Positions 25,779 to 35,639 of a stretch of 64,000 nucleotides of DNA are shown piece after piece. The DNA is from Acidobacteriota bacterium (GTDB taxonomy: Bacteria; Acidobacteriota; Blastocatellia; Pyrinomonadales; Pyrinomonadaceae). Location of the stretch: positions 124,001 to 188,000 of the forward strand of contig JADJWI010000001.1 in assembly GCA_016716435.1 (NCBI GenBank). The letters run 5' to 3'. Numbering within the stretch: position 1 is the first letter of the stretch; each line of letters starts with the position of its first letter. The translations under genes were made by a program, and so were the position numbers. The notes under the pieces are model-generated. The model did not search any database, was not told the origin of the DNA, and saw only the letters and a list, made by a program, of their open reading frames with translations.

Positions 25779-27293
25779 ATGCCCTCTGAGCAGACATCGA
25801 TAGATCCCATCGGTCTTTTCGCCGCTGTGAATGCTCGTCTTGCTGAATCGCGAGACGTCCGTGGCGGGCTCCGCAGAGTACTAGAGACGCTCTCTGAGGC
25901 TGCTCGATGCGACCACCTGTTCCTGCTCGAACTAGATGAGGAAACAGGGCTTCTGAATCTGAGCGATGCGGTCGGGCTGAGTGCGGCCGAGTTCCGCCGG
26001 CTTGCGGCGGCGGCGAACCGCGGGCAACTGCCCGAGATAGCTCGCGAAGAGGTAACTTCGTCGTTTGATCACATTCGCGACGTCGCGGGGCTCGATCACG
26101 TTACCGACTTTCGCTCAGAGTTTTTCTTGTTGCTCTCGCCGATAATAGTCGCCGGCCGGCCATTTGGCCTGCTCGGTGCGGCGTTTGACGGTTCCCCGTC
26201 GGAAATGATCCGCGACGCATTTCCCGTCATCGCCGCAATGATCGGACAGGCTTATCGCATTGAGCATACGATAAAGGGCGAGCGGCAGCGGCTTCGAGAG
26301 GAAAATGACCTGCTCCGCCATGAGCTGAAAGAGAAATATGATTTCTCTCACATCATCGGCAATTCCAACGCGATGCGGCAGGTCTATGAGCAGGTGACGC
26401 AGGTCGCCCGTTCGAACGCGACGGTCCTGCTCCGCGGCGAAAGCGGCACGGGGAAAGAGATGATCGCCCGTGCGATCCATTACAACAGCCTCCGAAGCAA
26501 GCGGCCATTTGTTGCCGTAAATTGCGGTGCTTTGCCGGAAAATCTCATTGAGTCTGAGCTATTCGGCCATGAGAAAGGGGCTTTCACAGGGGCGGATAAA
26601 GCTCGAAAAGGCCGTTTCGAACTTGCCGAGGGCGGCACGCTTTTTCTGGACGAGATCGGTGAGATACCGCCGCAGACACAGGTAAAGCTCCTTCGCGTTC
26701 TACAGGAAAGGGAGTTTCAGCGGGTCGGCGGGAGCGAGACGATCAAGTCGAACATTCGCCTGATAGCAGCCACCAATAAGGACCTTGAGGCGGCCATCGC
26801 CGAGGGTTCGTTCCGCGAGGATATATATTACCGCATAAATGTTTTTACGATCTTTCTGCCGCCGCTTCGTGAAAGGAGGGCAGACATCCTTCTGCTCGCC
26901 GAGCATTTTCTGGAAAAATACGAACAGGAACACGGCAAGAGGATCCGGCGGATATCAACGCCCGCGATCGATATGCTTATGGCGTATCATTATCCTGGAA
27001 ACGTCCGCGAACTCGAAAATGCTATCGAGCGTGCTGTGCTTGTTTGTGACACGAACGTCATCCACGGCCACCACTTGCCGCCGACGCTGCAGACCGCCGA
27101 GAATACGAACACAACGGTCGATCTCTCGCTCGAATCGGCCGTCGCCGCGTTTGAACGAGATATGATCCAGGATGCACTGAAATCGACCGGCGGAAACATA
27201 ACGCAGGCCGCGACATCACTCGGTTCGACCGAACGCATTGTCGGCTACAAGATCAAGAAATACGGCATTGACCCGAGACGCTTTCGAACGTGA
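25779..27293 (+). CDS. Sigma-54-dependent activator (GAF-AAA+-Fis)
   Basis: 504 residues from ATG 25779 (a GTG 16 codons earlier is also open). A GAF-like sensor (about 10-165) is followed by a short coiled linker and the AAA+ domain with Walker A GESGTGKEMIARAIHYNS, the sigma-54 contact loop GAFTGADKARKGRFELAEGG, Walker B GGTLFLDEIGEIPP and the arginine-finger region. The C-terminus is a Fis-type HTH (GGNITQAATSLGSTERIVGY). NifA/NorR-like layout. It shares a 4-base overlap (GTGA) with glnE, pointing to nitrogen control or another role linked to glutamine synthetase. Confidence 0.93.
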   Translation: MPSEQTSIDPIGLFAAVNARLAESRDVRGGLRRVLETLSEAARCDHLFLLELDEETGLLNLSDAVGLSAAEFRRLAAAANRGQLPEIAREEVTSSFDHIRDVAGLDHVTDFRSEFFLLLSPIIVAGRPFGLLGAAFDGSPSEMIRDAFPVIAAMIGQAYRIEHTIKGERQRLREENDLLRHELKEKYDFSHIIGNSNAMRQVYEQVTQVARSNATVLLRGESGTGKEMIARAIHYNSLRSKRPFVAVNCGALPENLIESELFGHEKGAFTGADKARKGRFELAEGGTLFLDEIGEIPPQTQVKLLRVLQEREFQRVGGSETIKSNIRLIAATNKDLEAAIAEGSFREDIYYRINVFTIFLPPLRERRADILLLAEHFLEKYEQEHGKRIRRISTPAIDMLMAYHYPGNVRELENAIERAVLVCDTNVIHGHHLPPTLQTAENTNTTVDLSLESAVAAFERDMIQDALKSTGGNITQAATSLGSTERIVGYKIKKYGIDPRRFRT

Positions 27294-29987
27294 AAAAGTT
27301 AGATACGATCCTGAATGATCTTCCCGACCCGGAAAGCGCAAGCCGGTTTCTTGACCGATTTTCCGAACTCCATCCGCGGGAGCACCGCAAATTGACCGCC
27401 GATGACGCGATCCTCGCCGACGTTCTCGCCCTTGCGTCGTTTAGTCCGCTGATCGCACAAACACTTCTCCAGAGCCCGGAGCACGTTGCGTGGCTGCGAC
27501 GGCGGCGTTCGGAAGCGGCCATTCGCGATAAAGACGAAATGCTCGAATCGCTCGCCCGCTTTTCGCTGACCAACTCGCAGCTCGAGCCGCACGTTCAGCT
27601 CGCCCGCTTCCGCCGCCGCGAGCTGATGCGGATATTTCTTCGCGATATTCGCCGACTCGCAACCATCGCCGAAATTACCGATGAGATCTCGACGCTTGCC
27701 GATGCGATACTCGAACACGCACTTCGGCTTGCCCGGCAGGACCTCGACAACCGCTTTGGCCAGCCCCTGGCGACCGATGCCCGCGGCCGGGATATTCCGG
27801 CAGATTTCTGCATTGTCTCGCTCGGCAAGCTGGGCTCTCGCGAACTCAACTACGCGTCAGATATCGACCTTCTCTTCATATACTCAGCTGACGGAACGAC
27901 CTCCGGGAGCGGCTCGCGGGGTTCGGTCACCAACCGCGAGTATTTCGTAAAGCTCGCCGAACGGGTGATAAAGCTGGTCGGCGAGGCCTCGGGCGAGGGT
28001 TCGGCCTATCGCGTCGATCTCAGGCTTCGACCGAACGGCCGCGTCGGCCCGCTCGCATTAAGCCTTGAAGAGACGGTTCGATATTACGAATCGACCGCAC
28101 GACCGTGGGAACGGCAGGTCCTTATCAGGTCGCGTTCGAGTGCGGGCGACGCTCAGATCTACAGGGAGTTTTCCGAACGGCTCGAGCCCTTCGTTTTCGT
28201 CGCCGAGCAGGATGTCTCCGAGGCACTTCAGAACGTCCTTCTTTCGAAACAGAGCATCGACCTCGAGCAGATCCTTTCACGGGGCTTTGACGTAAAGCTC
28301 GGCCGCGGCGGGATCCGCGAAATCGAATTCATCGCCCAAGCCTTGCAGCTCGCACACGGCGGCCGCGACGAATGGATCCGCTCGCCGCACACCCTGATCA
28401 CACTCGACCGCCTTCATGACCGAAAGCATATTTCCGATGCTGAAATAACGTCGCTCACCGAGGCATATACTTTTCTGCGCCACACGGAGCACACCCTGCA
28501 GATGGAGAACGGCCTGCAGACCCACACCGTTCCGAATGAACCCGATAAACGGTCGCTGCTCGCCCGCAAAATGCGGTTTGCCGATACTAGCCAATTCGAG
28601 TCAGCGTTAGAGCATCACACGGGCGGCGTTCATTCCGTCTTCGAACGAGTATTTTCACAGCAGCCGAACCCAACCTTGGACGGCGGCGCGGAGTCTACGG
28701 TTGCTGATATAGACGGTGCCGTTTCATCATCGGAAGCAAACACTGGTCGCAACTCGACTACGGATACGGAGAACAGGATCTTCTCGGAATTTCCCCGTCT
28801 TGCCGAACTCGCTGCGGCAATGCGAGCTATCGGCCCCCAAACCGTTGATCTAAACGAATCGATCAGCGAGGAAACGATCGCGAATGCGATCTCTATGGCC
28901 GCCTCGGAATCCGATGCGCTGCGAGACCAACTCGCCAACCTCCGACGCGAATGGCAGCGGCAGATCACCCGCATCATTTATCAGGACGCCGCTGGACTGC
29001 TTCCAATGGCTGATTCGAAGCGGTTGCAGACAGCTCTTGCCGAATCGAGCATAGCCTCGGCTTTGAAGATCGCCGAACGGCAAATGGTGTCGAAGTTCCC
29101 CGACGCCCTGAGCGAACTCCGCCCCGCGATCCTTGGCCTCGGCAAGCTCGGAAGCGGCGGGCTCGACCTGGATTCAGACCTGGACCTGATAGTTGTTTAC
29201 GATGGCGTTACGCATCCCGAACCCGCTCAAGGCGATCGGGGCGATCTTCGCGTCGCCTCGGCGAAACTGGCCGAGGGCTTTATCAACGCTCTTTCGGGAA
29301 TGACGCGTGAGGGCTCGCTTTACCGTGTCGATCTGCGGCTTCGTCCCTTTGGTAAGGACGGCCCGCTGGCAACGCCAGTCGATACCTTTGCCGACTATTT
29401 TCGTCGCGAGGCGGCCATTTGGGAACTGCTTGCGTTCGTAAAGCTCCGCGGCGTTGGTGGTGATGCGGAACTCGCACGCGTTACAGAGCAAACAATCCGC
29501 GATATCATTCACGTCCGAGGTTCGGAGCTCGAGCCTCGCGAATTTGCCGCCGAAACACGCCGCATCCGCTTGGGGACTCGAATCGGAAAGAGCAGACCGC
29601 CGAACCTCACGCGATATCGACATCAAATACGGCGAGGGCGGAATGCTAGATATCTATTTCGCCATCCGTTTTCTGCAGTTGCGGGACAATGTGCCGGATA
29701 AAGACGGCCACCGATCGACCGGACAAACGCTACGTCGGCTGCTCGACCGCGGCTCGCTCGACCAGGATCTTTTCGGGACGCTCTCAGCCGGTTACGACTT
29801 CCTTTCACGGCTCGACCACGAGATCCGCCTAACGGTCGGCCGCACGACGCGGCTCCCGCATGCCAACAAGAAAGCACTCGAGGTGATCGCCCGGCGACTC
29901 GAACTTGAAGGCCCGTCCGAGCTTTCGAAAGCCTTGACCGCACATCGCCTAGCGATCAGAGCAGCTTTCGATCAAATCCTTGGTTAG
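27290..29987 (+). pseudogene. glnE: Glutamine synthetase adenylyltransferase/deadenylase with a frameshift
   Basis: Two frames together give about 898 residues. Both nucleotidyltransferase halves are present: the N-terminal adenylyl-removing domain (SLGKLGSRELNYASDIDLLF, YRVDLRLRPNGRVGPL) and the C-terminal adenylylating domain (LGLGKLGSGGLDLDSDLDL, YRVDLRLRPFGKDGPL), then IDIKYGEGGMLDIYFAIRF. The frame changes at the GGGG of 29572-29575: removing one G joins ...IRRIRLG to LESERADRR... without loss. Start is GTG 27290, overlapping the activator stop. The position inside a G run makes a sequencing error as likely as a real mutation; a real one would remove the end of the adenylylating domain. 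Confidence 0.85.
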
Positions 29988-30122
29988 CCCTCAGCCACCT
30001 TGCCAGACATCGCCACAGCAGTTCTGTGGTCGTCGACCGCCTTGCCCGCACTCACTGTTTCACTTTCAAAAAGTGTGACATTGTCCCGCCGCAACCTCCG
30101 TAAGGCAGTTAGAGTTGACCCG

Positions 30123-30608
30123 ATGCTTCGAATTGCAGTTCTCATCACCATGATCATTATTGCGGCCGCTCCGCTTCGGGCACTACCGCCGGCGAGCCAG
30201 TATTCGTTCCACAAGGTCCAGATGATCGAGCGAGTCGGCGACCGGACCGAGACCCGTGACGTTAGAGTGAACTTTGGTGACGACGCCCTTGAGGTTCTAT
30301 CGCGAAAGGATGGCTCATTGATTCGCACGATCCGATACACCGACATCCGCCGAGCTGAATATTCCTACAGCAAAGTGCCCCGATGGAAAACGGGCCTCGG
30401 GCTCGGGCTCGCCGGCGTCATTCTGCCGCCGCTTTGGCTTATCGCACTGCCGCTCGGGTTTTCGAAGCATCGACGGCACTGGTTCACGGTGGTTACGGAC
30501 AGCGACTTTGCCGTGCTGAAACTCAGCAAAGCCGAGCGAAAGCTTTTCATTCCGGCATTCGAGACGCGTTCGCGGGTGGAAGTGATCGCTGTTGGGGAGG
30601 ATAAATAG
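30123..30608 (+). CDS. Small membrane/envelope protein, paralogue of the gene at 31444
   Basis: 161 residues from ATG 30123: a signal peptide or first membrane segment (AVLITMIIIAAAPLRALP), a short beta-rich region (VRVNFGDDALEVLSRKDG, IRYTDIRRAEYSYSK), a second hydrophobic segment (LGLAGVILPPLWLIALPLGF) and a soluble tail with HRRHWFTVVTDSDFAVLKL. The same order and motifs (YSDIKNIDYSFAK, KRHWAVIQTENDFAVLRL) recur in the protein at 31444, so these are paralogues of an unnamed PH-like family. Role unknown. Four bases separate it from the next gene's GGGAGG site overlap, so they form one unit. Confidence 0.7.
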   Translation: MLRIAVLITMIIIAAAPLRALPPASQYSFHKVQMIERVGDRTETRDVRVNFGDDALEVLSRKDGSLIRTIRYTDIRRAEYSYSKVPRWKTGLGLGLAGVILPPLWLIALPLGFSKHRRHWFTVVTDSDFAVLKLSKAERKLFIPAFETRSRVEVIAVGEDK

Positions 30609-30609
30609 T

Positions 30610-31326
30610 ATGCGTGCTAAATCTCTCAGCAAAACTGTTGCTCTTTGTTTGGCGAGCCTGATCTTTGCTCTCTTGCCATCGATTCAGGCCCAAGGCGAGG
30701 TGGTAACGAATGGATCGGTCATCGAAATGTCGCGTTCCGGGCTTTCGCCGGAGATCATTCGTTCGAAGATCCTTCGCTCGGATACGAGCTTTGACGTAAC
30801 GGCAAAAGCGTTGATCGAACTGAAAGAGAACGGCGTTGCGGACGACATCATTGCATTGATGCTTGAACGGGCGGACGCGGTTCTCCCGGGTACTCCGCCG
30901 CGGCAAGCAGCGACCCCGGTTTCATATTCGGAGAACGTCGATCCGAACACAGAACCAAAGCCGGAAAGCTACCCGACCGAGCGGCCGGCACCGGATCCGA
31001 AGGAAGCTATCCGAATGGCCCGCACCATCGCCTTCAAAAAATCCTCGGCACATCCTTCGCGGCAGAATCTCGAAAAGGCATTGCTCAAGAACGCGAACTT
31101 CAACAAACTGAATCTCACGATCCTTCGCTATAAAGAAGAAGCCGATATTTTTGTCGAGATCGGTTTTGTCTCCGGCTCGTGGCTGACGCACCGTTATGTT
31201 TACCGCATCTTTGACCGCCGTTCCGGAGCGGTGCTAGCCGCAGGCGAAACGACATCCTGGGGCTCGCTCGCCGATAACCTGGCCCGCCACATTTCCCGCT
31301 CGCTTGTGAAGATACGTGACAATTGA
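30610..31326 (+). CDS. Exported protein of unknown function
   Basis: 238 residues, GGGAGG at 30594-30599 and ATG immediately after the previous stop. Signal peptide (cleavage near PSIQAQ), then a compact helical segment of about 65 residues (VIEMSRSGLSPEIIRSKIL, LIELKENGVADDIIALML) that looks like two helical hairpins of the kind seen in many Acidobacteriota exported proteins, a Pro/Glu-rich linker (95-135) and a C-terminal alpha/beta domain (LTILRYKEEADIFVEIGFV, YVYRIFDRRSGAVLAAGE). I do not recognise the C-terminal domain. Confidence 0.7.
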   Translation: MRAKSLSKTVALCLASLIFALLPSIQAQGEVVTNGSVIEMSRSGLSPEIIRSKILRSDTSFDVTAKALIELKENGVADDIIALMLERADAVLPGTPPRQAATPVSYSENVDPNTEPKPESYPTERPAPDPKEAIRMARTIAFKKSSAHPSRQNLEKALLKNANFNKLNLTILRYKEEADIFVEIGFVSGSWLTHRYVYRIFDRRSGAVLAAGETTSWGSLADNLARHISRSLVKIRDN

Positions 31327-31443
31327 TCGAGCGCTTCCATGGGCATTCGATTTAATATAGCCAAGCCCTGGCCTAGGTGTTGACTTGTATCGCAGACGGA
31401 TTTACACTTTCGCTGACCTGAGCCCACTTGGAGAAAAACTTTT

Positions 31444-31950
31444 ATGAGAAAGACCCACGCTTCCCGATACATTTTGCAGCGCACATGCGCGTTTCTTGTC
31501 GTTTTTTCGTTGACGATCGTCTCAACCGTACAGGCCCAGCAGCCGACCGTGTACTCGATCGAGATGGCCGTCTCGCAAGGCAAAAAGTCCGTCGAAACGG
31601 ACGCTGATCTTACTTTCAACGAAACAACGGTTTCCATCGTTCCTGATAAACAAAGCATGCGTGAATCGGCAAAGGAGTTTGCCTATTCGGACATCAAGAA
31701 TATTGACTATTCGTTCGCGAAAAAGCCGATGCTTTCGGGCGGCGGCGCGGTCGCAACCGCTCTGCTCGTGGGCTTCATTTTTGCCCTGCCGTTTCTTTTC
31801 ATTAAGAAAAAGCGTCACTGGGCCGTGATTCAGACTGAGAATGATTTCGCTGTTTTGCGGCTTGGGACCAACAACCACCGACAGATCGTCGCCGAATTCA
31901 AAGCAAAAGGCGTTGAAGTCAGCGATCTCAAAGAGGAAGGCAAGAAGTAA
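31444..31950 (+). CDS. Small envelope protein, paralogue of the gene at 30123
   Basis: 168 residues: signal peptide (cleavage near TVQAQ), beta-rich region ending AYSDIKNIDYSFAKKP, a membrane segment (AVATALLVGFIFALPFLFI), a KKKRHW basic cap and a soluble tail (FAVLRLGTNNHRQIVAEFK). Same plan as the protein at 30123. Has its own 117-base upstream gap and its own terminator. Confidence 0.7.
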   Translation: MRKTHASRYILQRTCAFLVVFSLTIVSTVQAQQPTVYSIEMAVSQGKKSVETDADLTFNETTVSIVPDKQSMRESAKEFAYSDIKNIDYSFAKKPMLSGGGAVATALLVGFIFALPFLFIKKKRHWAVIQTENDFAVLRLGTNNHRQIVAEFKAKGVEVSDLKEEGKK

Positions 31951-31953
31951 CGT

Positions 31954-32160
31954 TCAGGCCGCGGACGGCTGCCAGCCGGACGATTCAAAACCACAGCGTG
32001 AACAGTAGAGATGCTGTTCACGCTCTTTTTTTGTGTATTCGGCTGAGGCCGGCATTCGGTCAAAGATCAGCTTTTCCTCTGCATCGAGTTCGGAGCGAAG
32101 CCGGAGCCGTAGGCTCTCGCAACTAGGACATCGCCTCTCGTCGGTTCCATTTTCTGTCAT
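31954..32160 (-). CDS. Small zinc-ribbon-like protein
   Basis: 68 residues with CPSC near the N-terminus (about 11-14) and CSRC near the C-terminus (about 53-56), separated by a charged helix (LRSELDAEEKLIFDRMPA). Two C-x2-C knuckles suggest a zinc ribbon. No family name can be given. The frame runs through a perfect terminator hairpin that belongs to the opposite strand, which either argues against the gene or makes the overlap notable. Confidence 0.5.
   Translation of the reverse strand: MTENGTDERRCPSCESLRLRLRSELDAEEKLIFDRMPASAEYTKKEREQHLYCSRCGFESSGWQPSAA
31995..32032 (+). terminator. Strong intrinsic terminator inside an opposite-strand gene
   Basis: AGCGTGAACAG (31995-32005) pairs perfectly with CTGTTCACGCT (32014-32024), 11 bp, followed by CTTTTTTT (32025-32032). 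It ends the 31444-31950 transcript and lies wholly within the antisense zinc-ribbon frame. Confidence 0.8.
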
Positions 32161-32340
32161 ACTTCGAAACTCAGCATATCAAAAACCACTGGCTCCGGCC
32201 GTATTTTTCTTGGGCGGCTCCGCGACTTCTTCTCGGCTTCACGCATGAAACTGAAAGTGCGAAATTTACGTTTAAGTCGTTTAGGTTTAATATCTAGGTA
32301 ATTCGCTCCACCAAATCAATTATTTACCGGAAAACTTAAA

Positions 32341-35142
32341 ATGAAAAAATCGTTCGTCTTGCTCGCTGCCGTCGTCGTTCTCGTTGCGGGTCTCGCAGCT
32401 AGTGCCCAGGTTGAAGCCCCATATGATTTTTACGCTCGCGGCCCCTATCGGGACAATGTTCCGAGGCCGCAGTCGATACTTCGCTTTGACGTCGGAACGC
32501 ACCACACGACCTACGGACAAATGGAGCAGGTCATATTCGCCATCGCCAAGGCAGCTCCCGAGCGCGTTAAGATATTCGAGATAGGGACCACGCCGGAGCA
32601 CCGGATGCAATACGCGATCGCGATCTCGGCACCCGAGAATATGCAGCGGCTCGACGAGATACGCGCGGCAAATAACCGCCTCACGGATCCGCGAAAAATA
32701 TCAAAGGCCGAGGCCGATCAGATCGCTGCAAATAACCCGGCTATCGCCTGGATGGCATATACGATCCACGGCAACGAATCATCTTCGTTCGAGGCAATGA
32801 TGCAGGTCGTCTATCAGCTTGCGGCGTCCGACGACCCCGCAACGCTTGACGTCCTCAAGAACGTCGTAACCGTCGTCATCGCCGGGGAAAACCCGGATGG
32901 CCACGAGCGATTTGTCACCTGGTACAACTCCGTCAACGTCGGCAGCCCGGACCGATTTGCAATCGAGAAACGCGAGCCCTGGTCCATCTGGGGTCGCGTT
33001 AACCATTACCGGTTCAATCTCAACCGCGATACGCTCGCCTTCACCCAAAAGGAAAGCCGGAATATGCAAAAGGCATTCATGGAGTGGAACCCTCAGGTCG
33101 CTGTTGACCTCCACGGCCAGCCTGAACAGTACTTTTTCCCGCCCGTCGCACTACCGATCAACCCGAACCTTCCGCAGCCGCAATACAATAAATGGCTCGA
33201 TGTTTATGGCCGGGCAAATGCGGCCGCCTTTGACGGTAACAAATGGGACTACTACGTCCGCGATATTTTCGACGCGTTCTATCCGGGATACTGGGATATG
33301 TATCCGTCGCTCAACGGAGCCTCCGGCATGACCTACGAGACCGATGGCGGCGGCCCGAAGGGTCTTAACTACACTCGCGAGGACGGCACCATCGTTACCT
33401 TTCGATCATCGATCGCGAAGCACTACGTCGCGTCGCTGACGACGCTCGAGACAACGGCGAAGAACCGCACCGAACGCATCAAAGACTTCTACGATTTCCG
33501 CTCGCGAGGAATGGCCGACCACGCCAATGCGAAGATGAAGCGGATCGTGCTCGAACCGGCCGCCGATCGCGTAAAGACCGCCGACCTTGTTGAGATACTT
33601 CGGCTCTCGAATATCGAAGTAAAGGTCGCCACCGCCCCGTTTACATCGAACACCGCGCACACCTACATGGATAAGAGCTCCAGGCCGATGAGGCGGACAT
33701 TCCCTGCGGGCTCGTACGTCATCGACCTCGACCAGCCGCAGCGGATCCTGATCAAGGCCATCCTCGAGCCCGATACACCGCAGGACAAGGCATTCGTCGA
33801 GGACAACATGGCCCGTTTCCGCCGCAATCAGATGCGCGGACCCGGCCAGCCGAAGGAGCAGTATGGCTTCTACGATGTGACCGCATGGTCGCTGCCGCTC
33901 GGCTTTGGCGTAACGGCCCACTGGACCGAAGAAAACTCGTCCATCCAAAGCTCGATGGTCGATCAGGCTTATCTCGACAACGCCCGCCAAGGAACCGTTT
34001 CCGGCCGGGCCGCGATCGCCTACATCATTCCTTATGAAACGGATACTACGAGCGCGATGATGATGCGGCTTCTTCAAAAGGGCTACAAGGTCAATGTCGC
34101 AAATCGCCCGCTGAATGCCGGCGGACGCAACTACCCGTCGGGCACGTTCGTAATTCGCATTTCACGAAACCCCGAGTCGATCCACGACACGGTCAGCCAA
34201 TACGCACGCGAGATGGGTGTGAATGTAACGGCCGTGAACACCGGATATTTTGACGAGGGCGACACCGGAGTTGGCGGTGAAAACGTCAACGCTCTTCGCC
34301 AAACGAAGATCGCGATCGCGGCAGATGAGGGCATCACGCAGGAATCGTACGGAGCTATCTGGTGGACATTCGAAAAGTACGGCGTTAAGTTCACGCCGAT
34401 GCCTTTTGCCGCCATTTCCCGCGGGGCACTCCGAAACTACAACGTCCTCATTATCCCCTCAGGAAACCCGGGAGCGATATTTTCAAACCTAGGCCCCGGC
34501 GGCGTGAACGCCGTCAAGCAGTTTGCCCAGCAGGGCGGGACGGTCGTTACGATTTCCGGCTCGGCCGTTTGGGCAACTCTCAAGGACGTCGGACTGACAT
34601 CGTCCAAGATGGTCGGTTCTGAAGAAGATGAACAAAAGGGCAAAATACCGGAAGAAAAGCCGGCGACCTCCGCCTCCGCGTCACCTTCACCGACACCGGC
34701 TCCAACGCCGAACGATCAAATGCCGGAGGTAGGCCAGCCGCTTCCGCCTATTGCCTCGCCCTCGGCCAATGCGAATAAGGTTCCCGAGGCACTCGCCGGT
34801 GCGATGTTCCGGGCAACGGTCGACCGAACTAACTACATAAACTACGGAGTCAGCCAAAATGAGATTCCGGTGCTGCTCCAAACGGGCTACTTCTTCCGTT
34901 ACTCAAAGGAAGGCACGAACGCTGTGGTTTTCGACACTAACCCGGCCAAGCCGATCACCATTTCGGGTTTTGTTTGGGAAGGAAACACCGAACGCCTGCT
35001 CAAGGGCACGTCCTACATCATTGACGAATCTTTGGGCGGCGGGCGGGTCGTACTCTTCGCTGAAGACCCGTTTTATCGAGGAATGACGCGCTCGACGACG
35101 CGGCAGTTTTTTAACTCAATACTCTTCAATGGTATCTTTTGA
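32341..35142 (+). CDS. Secreted M14-family zinc carboxypeptidase-like protein
   Basis: 933 residues. Signal peptide (cleavage near AASAQ), then an M14 metallopeptidase domain (about 60-370) with the zinc motif IHGNESSSFEAM (His and Glu), ENPDGHERF, FNLNRDTLAF, the third-ligand region AVDLHGQPEQYFFPP and a catalytic-Glu region YETDGGGPKG. A long C-terminal half (400-933) includes a glutamine-amidotransferase-like fold (LIIPSGNPGAIF, GGTVVTISGSA) and a Pro/Ser/Thr linker at about 770-810. This layout is common in exported M14 proteins of Acidobacteriota and Bacteroidota. Probably peptide scavenging in the periplasm. Confidence 0.88.
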   Translation: MKKSFVLLAAVVVLVAGLAASAQVEAPYDFYARGPYRDNVPRPQSILRFDVGTHHTTYGQMEQVIFAIAKAAPERVKIFEIGTTPEHRMQYAIAISAPENMQRLDEIRAANNRLTDPRKISKAEADQIAANNPAIAWMAYTIHGNESSSFEAMMQVVYQLAASDDPATLDVLKNVVTVVIAGENPDGHERFVTWYNSVNVGSPDRFAIEKREPWSIWGRVNHYRFNLNRDTLAFTQKESRNMQKAFMEWNPQVAVDLHGQPEQYFFPPVALPINPNLPQPQYNKWLDVYGRANAAAFDGNKWDYYVRDIFDAFYPGYWDMYPSLNGASGMTYETDGGGPKGLNYTREDGTIVTFRSSIAKHYVASLTTLETTAKNRTERIKDFYDFRSRGMADHANAKMKRIVLEPAADRVKTADLVEILRLSNIEVKVATAPFTSNTAHTYMDKSSRPMRRTFPAGSYVIDLDQPQRILIKAILEPDTPQDKAFVEDNMARFRRNQMRGPGQPKEQYGFYDVTAWSLPLGFGVTAHWTEENSSIQSSMVDQAYLDNARQGTVSGRAAIAYIIPYETDTTSAMMMRLLQKGYKVNVANRPLNAGGRNYPSGTFVIRISRNPESIHDTVSQYAREMGVNVTAVNTGYFDEGDTGVGGENVNALRQTKIAIAADEGITQESYGAIWWTFEKYGVKFTPMPFAAISRGALRNYNVLIIPSGNPGAIFSNLGPGGVNAVKQFAQQGGTVVTISGSAVWATLKDVGLTSSKMVGSEEDEQKGKIPEEKPATSASASPSPTPAPTPNDQMPEVGQPLPPIASPSANANKVPEALAGAMFRATVDRTNYINYGVSQNEIPVLLQTGYFFRYSKEGTNAVVFDTNPAKPITISGFVWEGNTERLLKGTSYIIDESLGGGRVVLFAEDPFYRGMTRSTTRQFFNSILFNGIF

Positions 35143-35153
35143 TGTAAGGTTTT

Positions 35154-35639
35154 ATGTTCACTATCAAGGCAGGTTACAGCGATCAGATCGAGCTTGAGGC
35201 TCCGCTCGAGCGTGTCCGAGAGTTCTTTGCAGACCTGACGAACTTTGCGGCCCTCATGCCGGGCGTTTCTCAGGTTGTTATTGACCGCAAAGGAATCGCC
35301 CATTGGGATATCGAAACGATGATACCGGTCGTCGGTTCGATGCGGCAGCGGTTCATGCTCGAACTCGCCGAGGACACGGAAGATCGCATCGAGTGGTTCC
35401 CAATCCGGGAAGAGACGCGGAATTTTCTTCGCTTCTCGGCCGATTTCCTCGCGCGGTCCTCGGTTCGTACGATGGTTCAATTTACTCAAATGGTCGAAAT
35501 GCGGCGCCAGAATGCCCGCGACCTGCACACGCTTGCCGGCCTCGCCGGTGAGACAATCATCAGCAATGAAATGACTCGCCGGGTGACGGAAATGATCCAA
35601 ACATTCATAACTCGAGCAAAGGAGAAACTAGAAAAATGA
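35154..35639 (+). CDS. SRPBCC-fold protein
   Basis: 161 residues of the START/Bet v1-like (SRPBCC) type: IELEAPLERVREFFADLTNFAALMPGV at the N-terminus and a long C-terminal helix (NEMTRRVTEMIQTFITRAKE). The fold binds hydrophobic ligands; related CoxG-like proteins act in cofactor assembly. No partner is evident. It starts 11 bases after the M14 gene and overlaps the next gene by four bases. Confidence 0.75.
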   Translation: MFTIKAGYSDQIELEAPLERVREFFADLTNFAALMPGVSQVVIDRKGIAHWDIETMIPVVGSMRQRFMLELAEDTEDRIEWFPIREETRNFLRFSADFLARSSVRTMVQFTQMVEMRRQNARDLHTLAGLAGETIISNEMTRRVTEMIQTFITRAKEKLEK

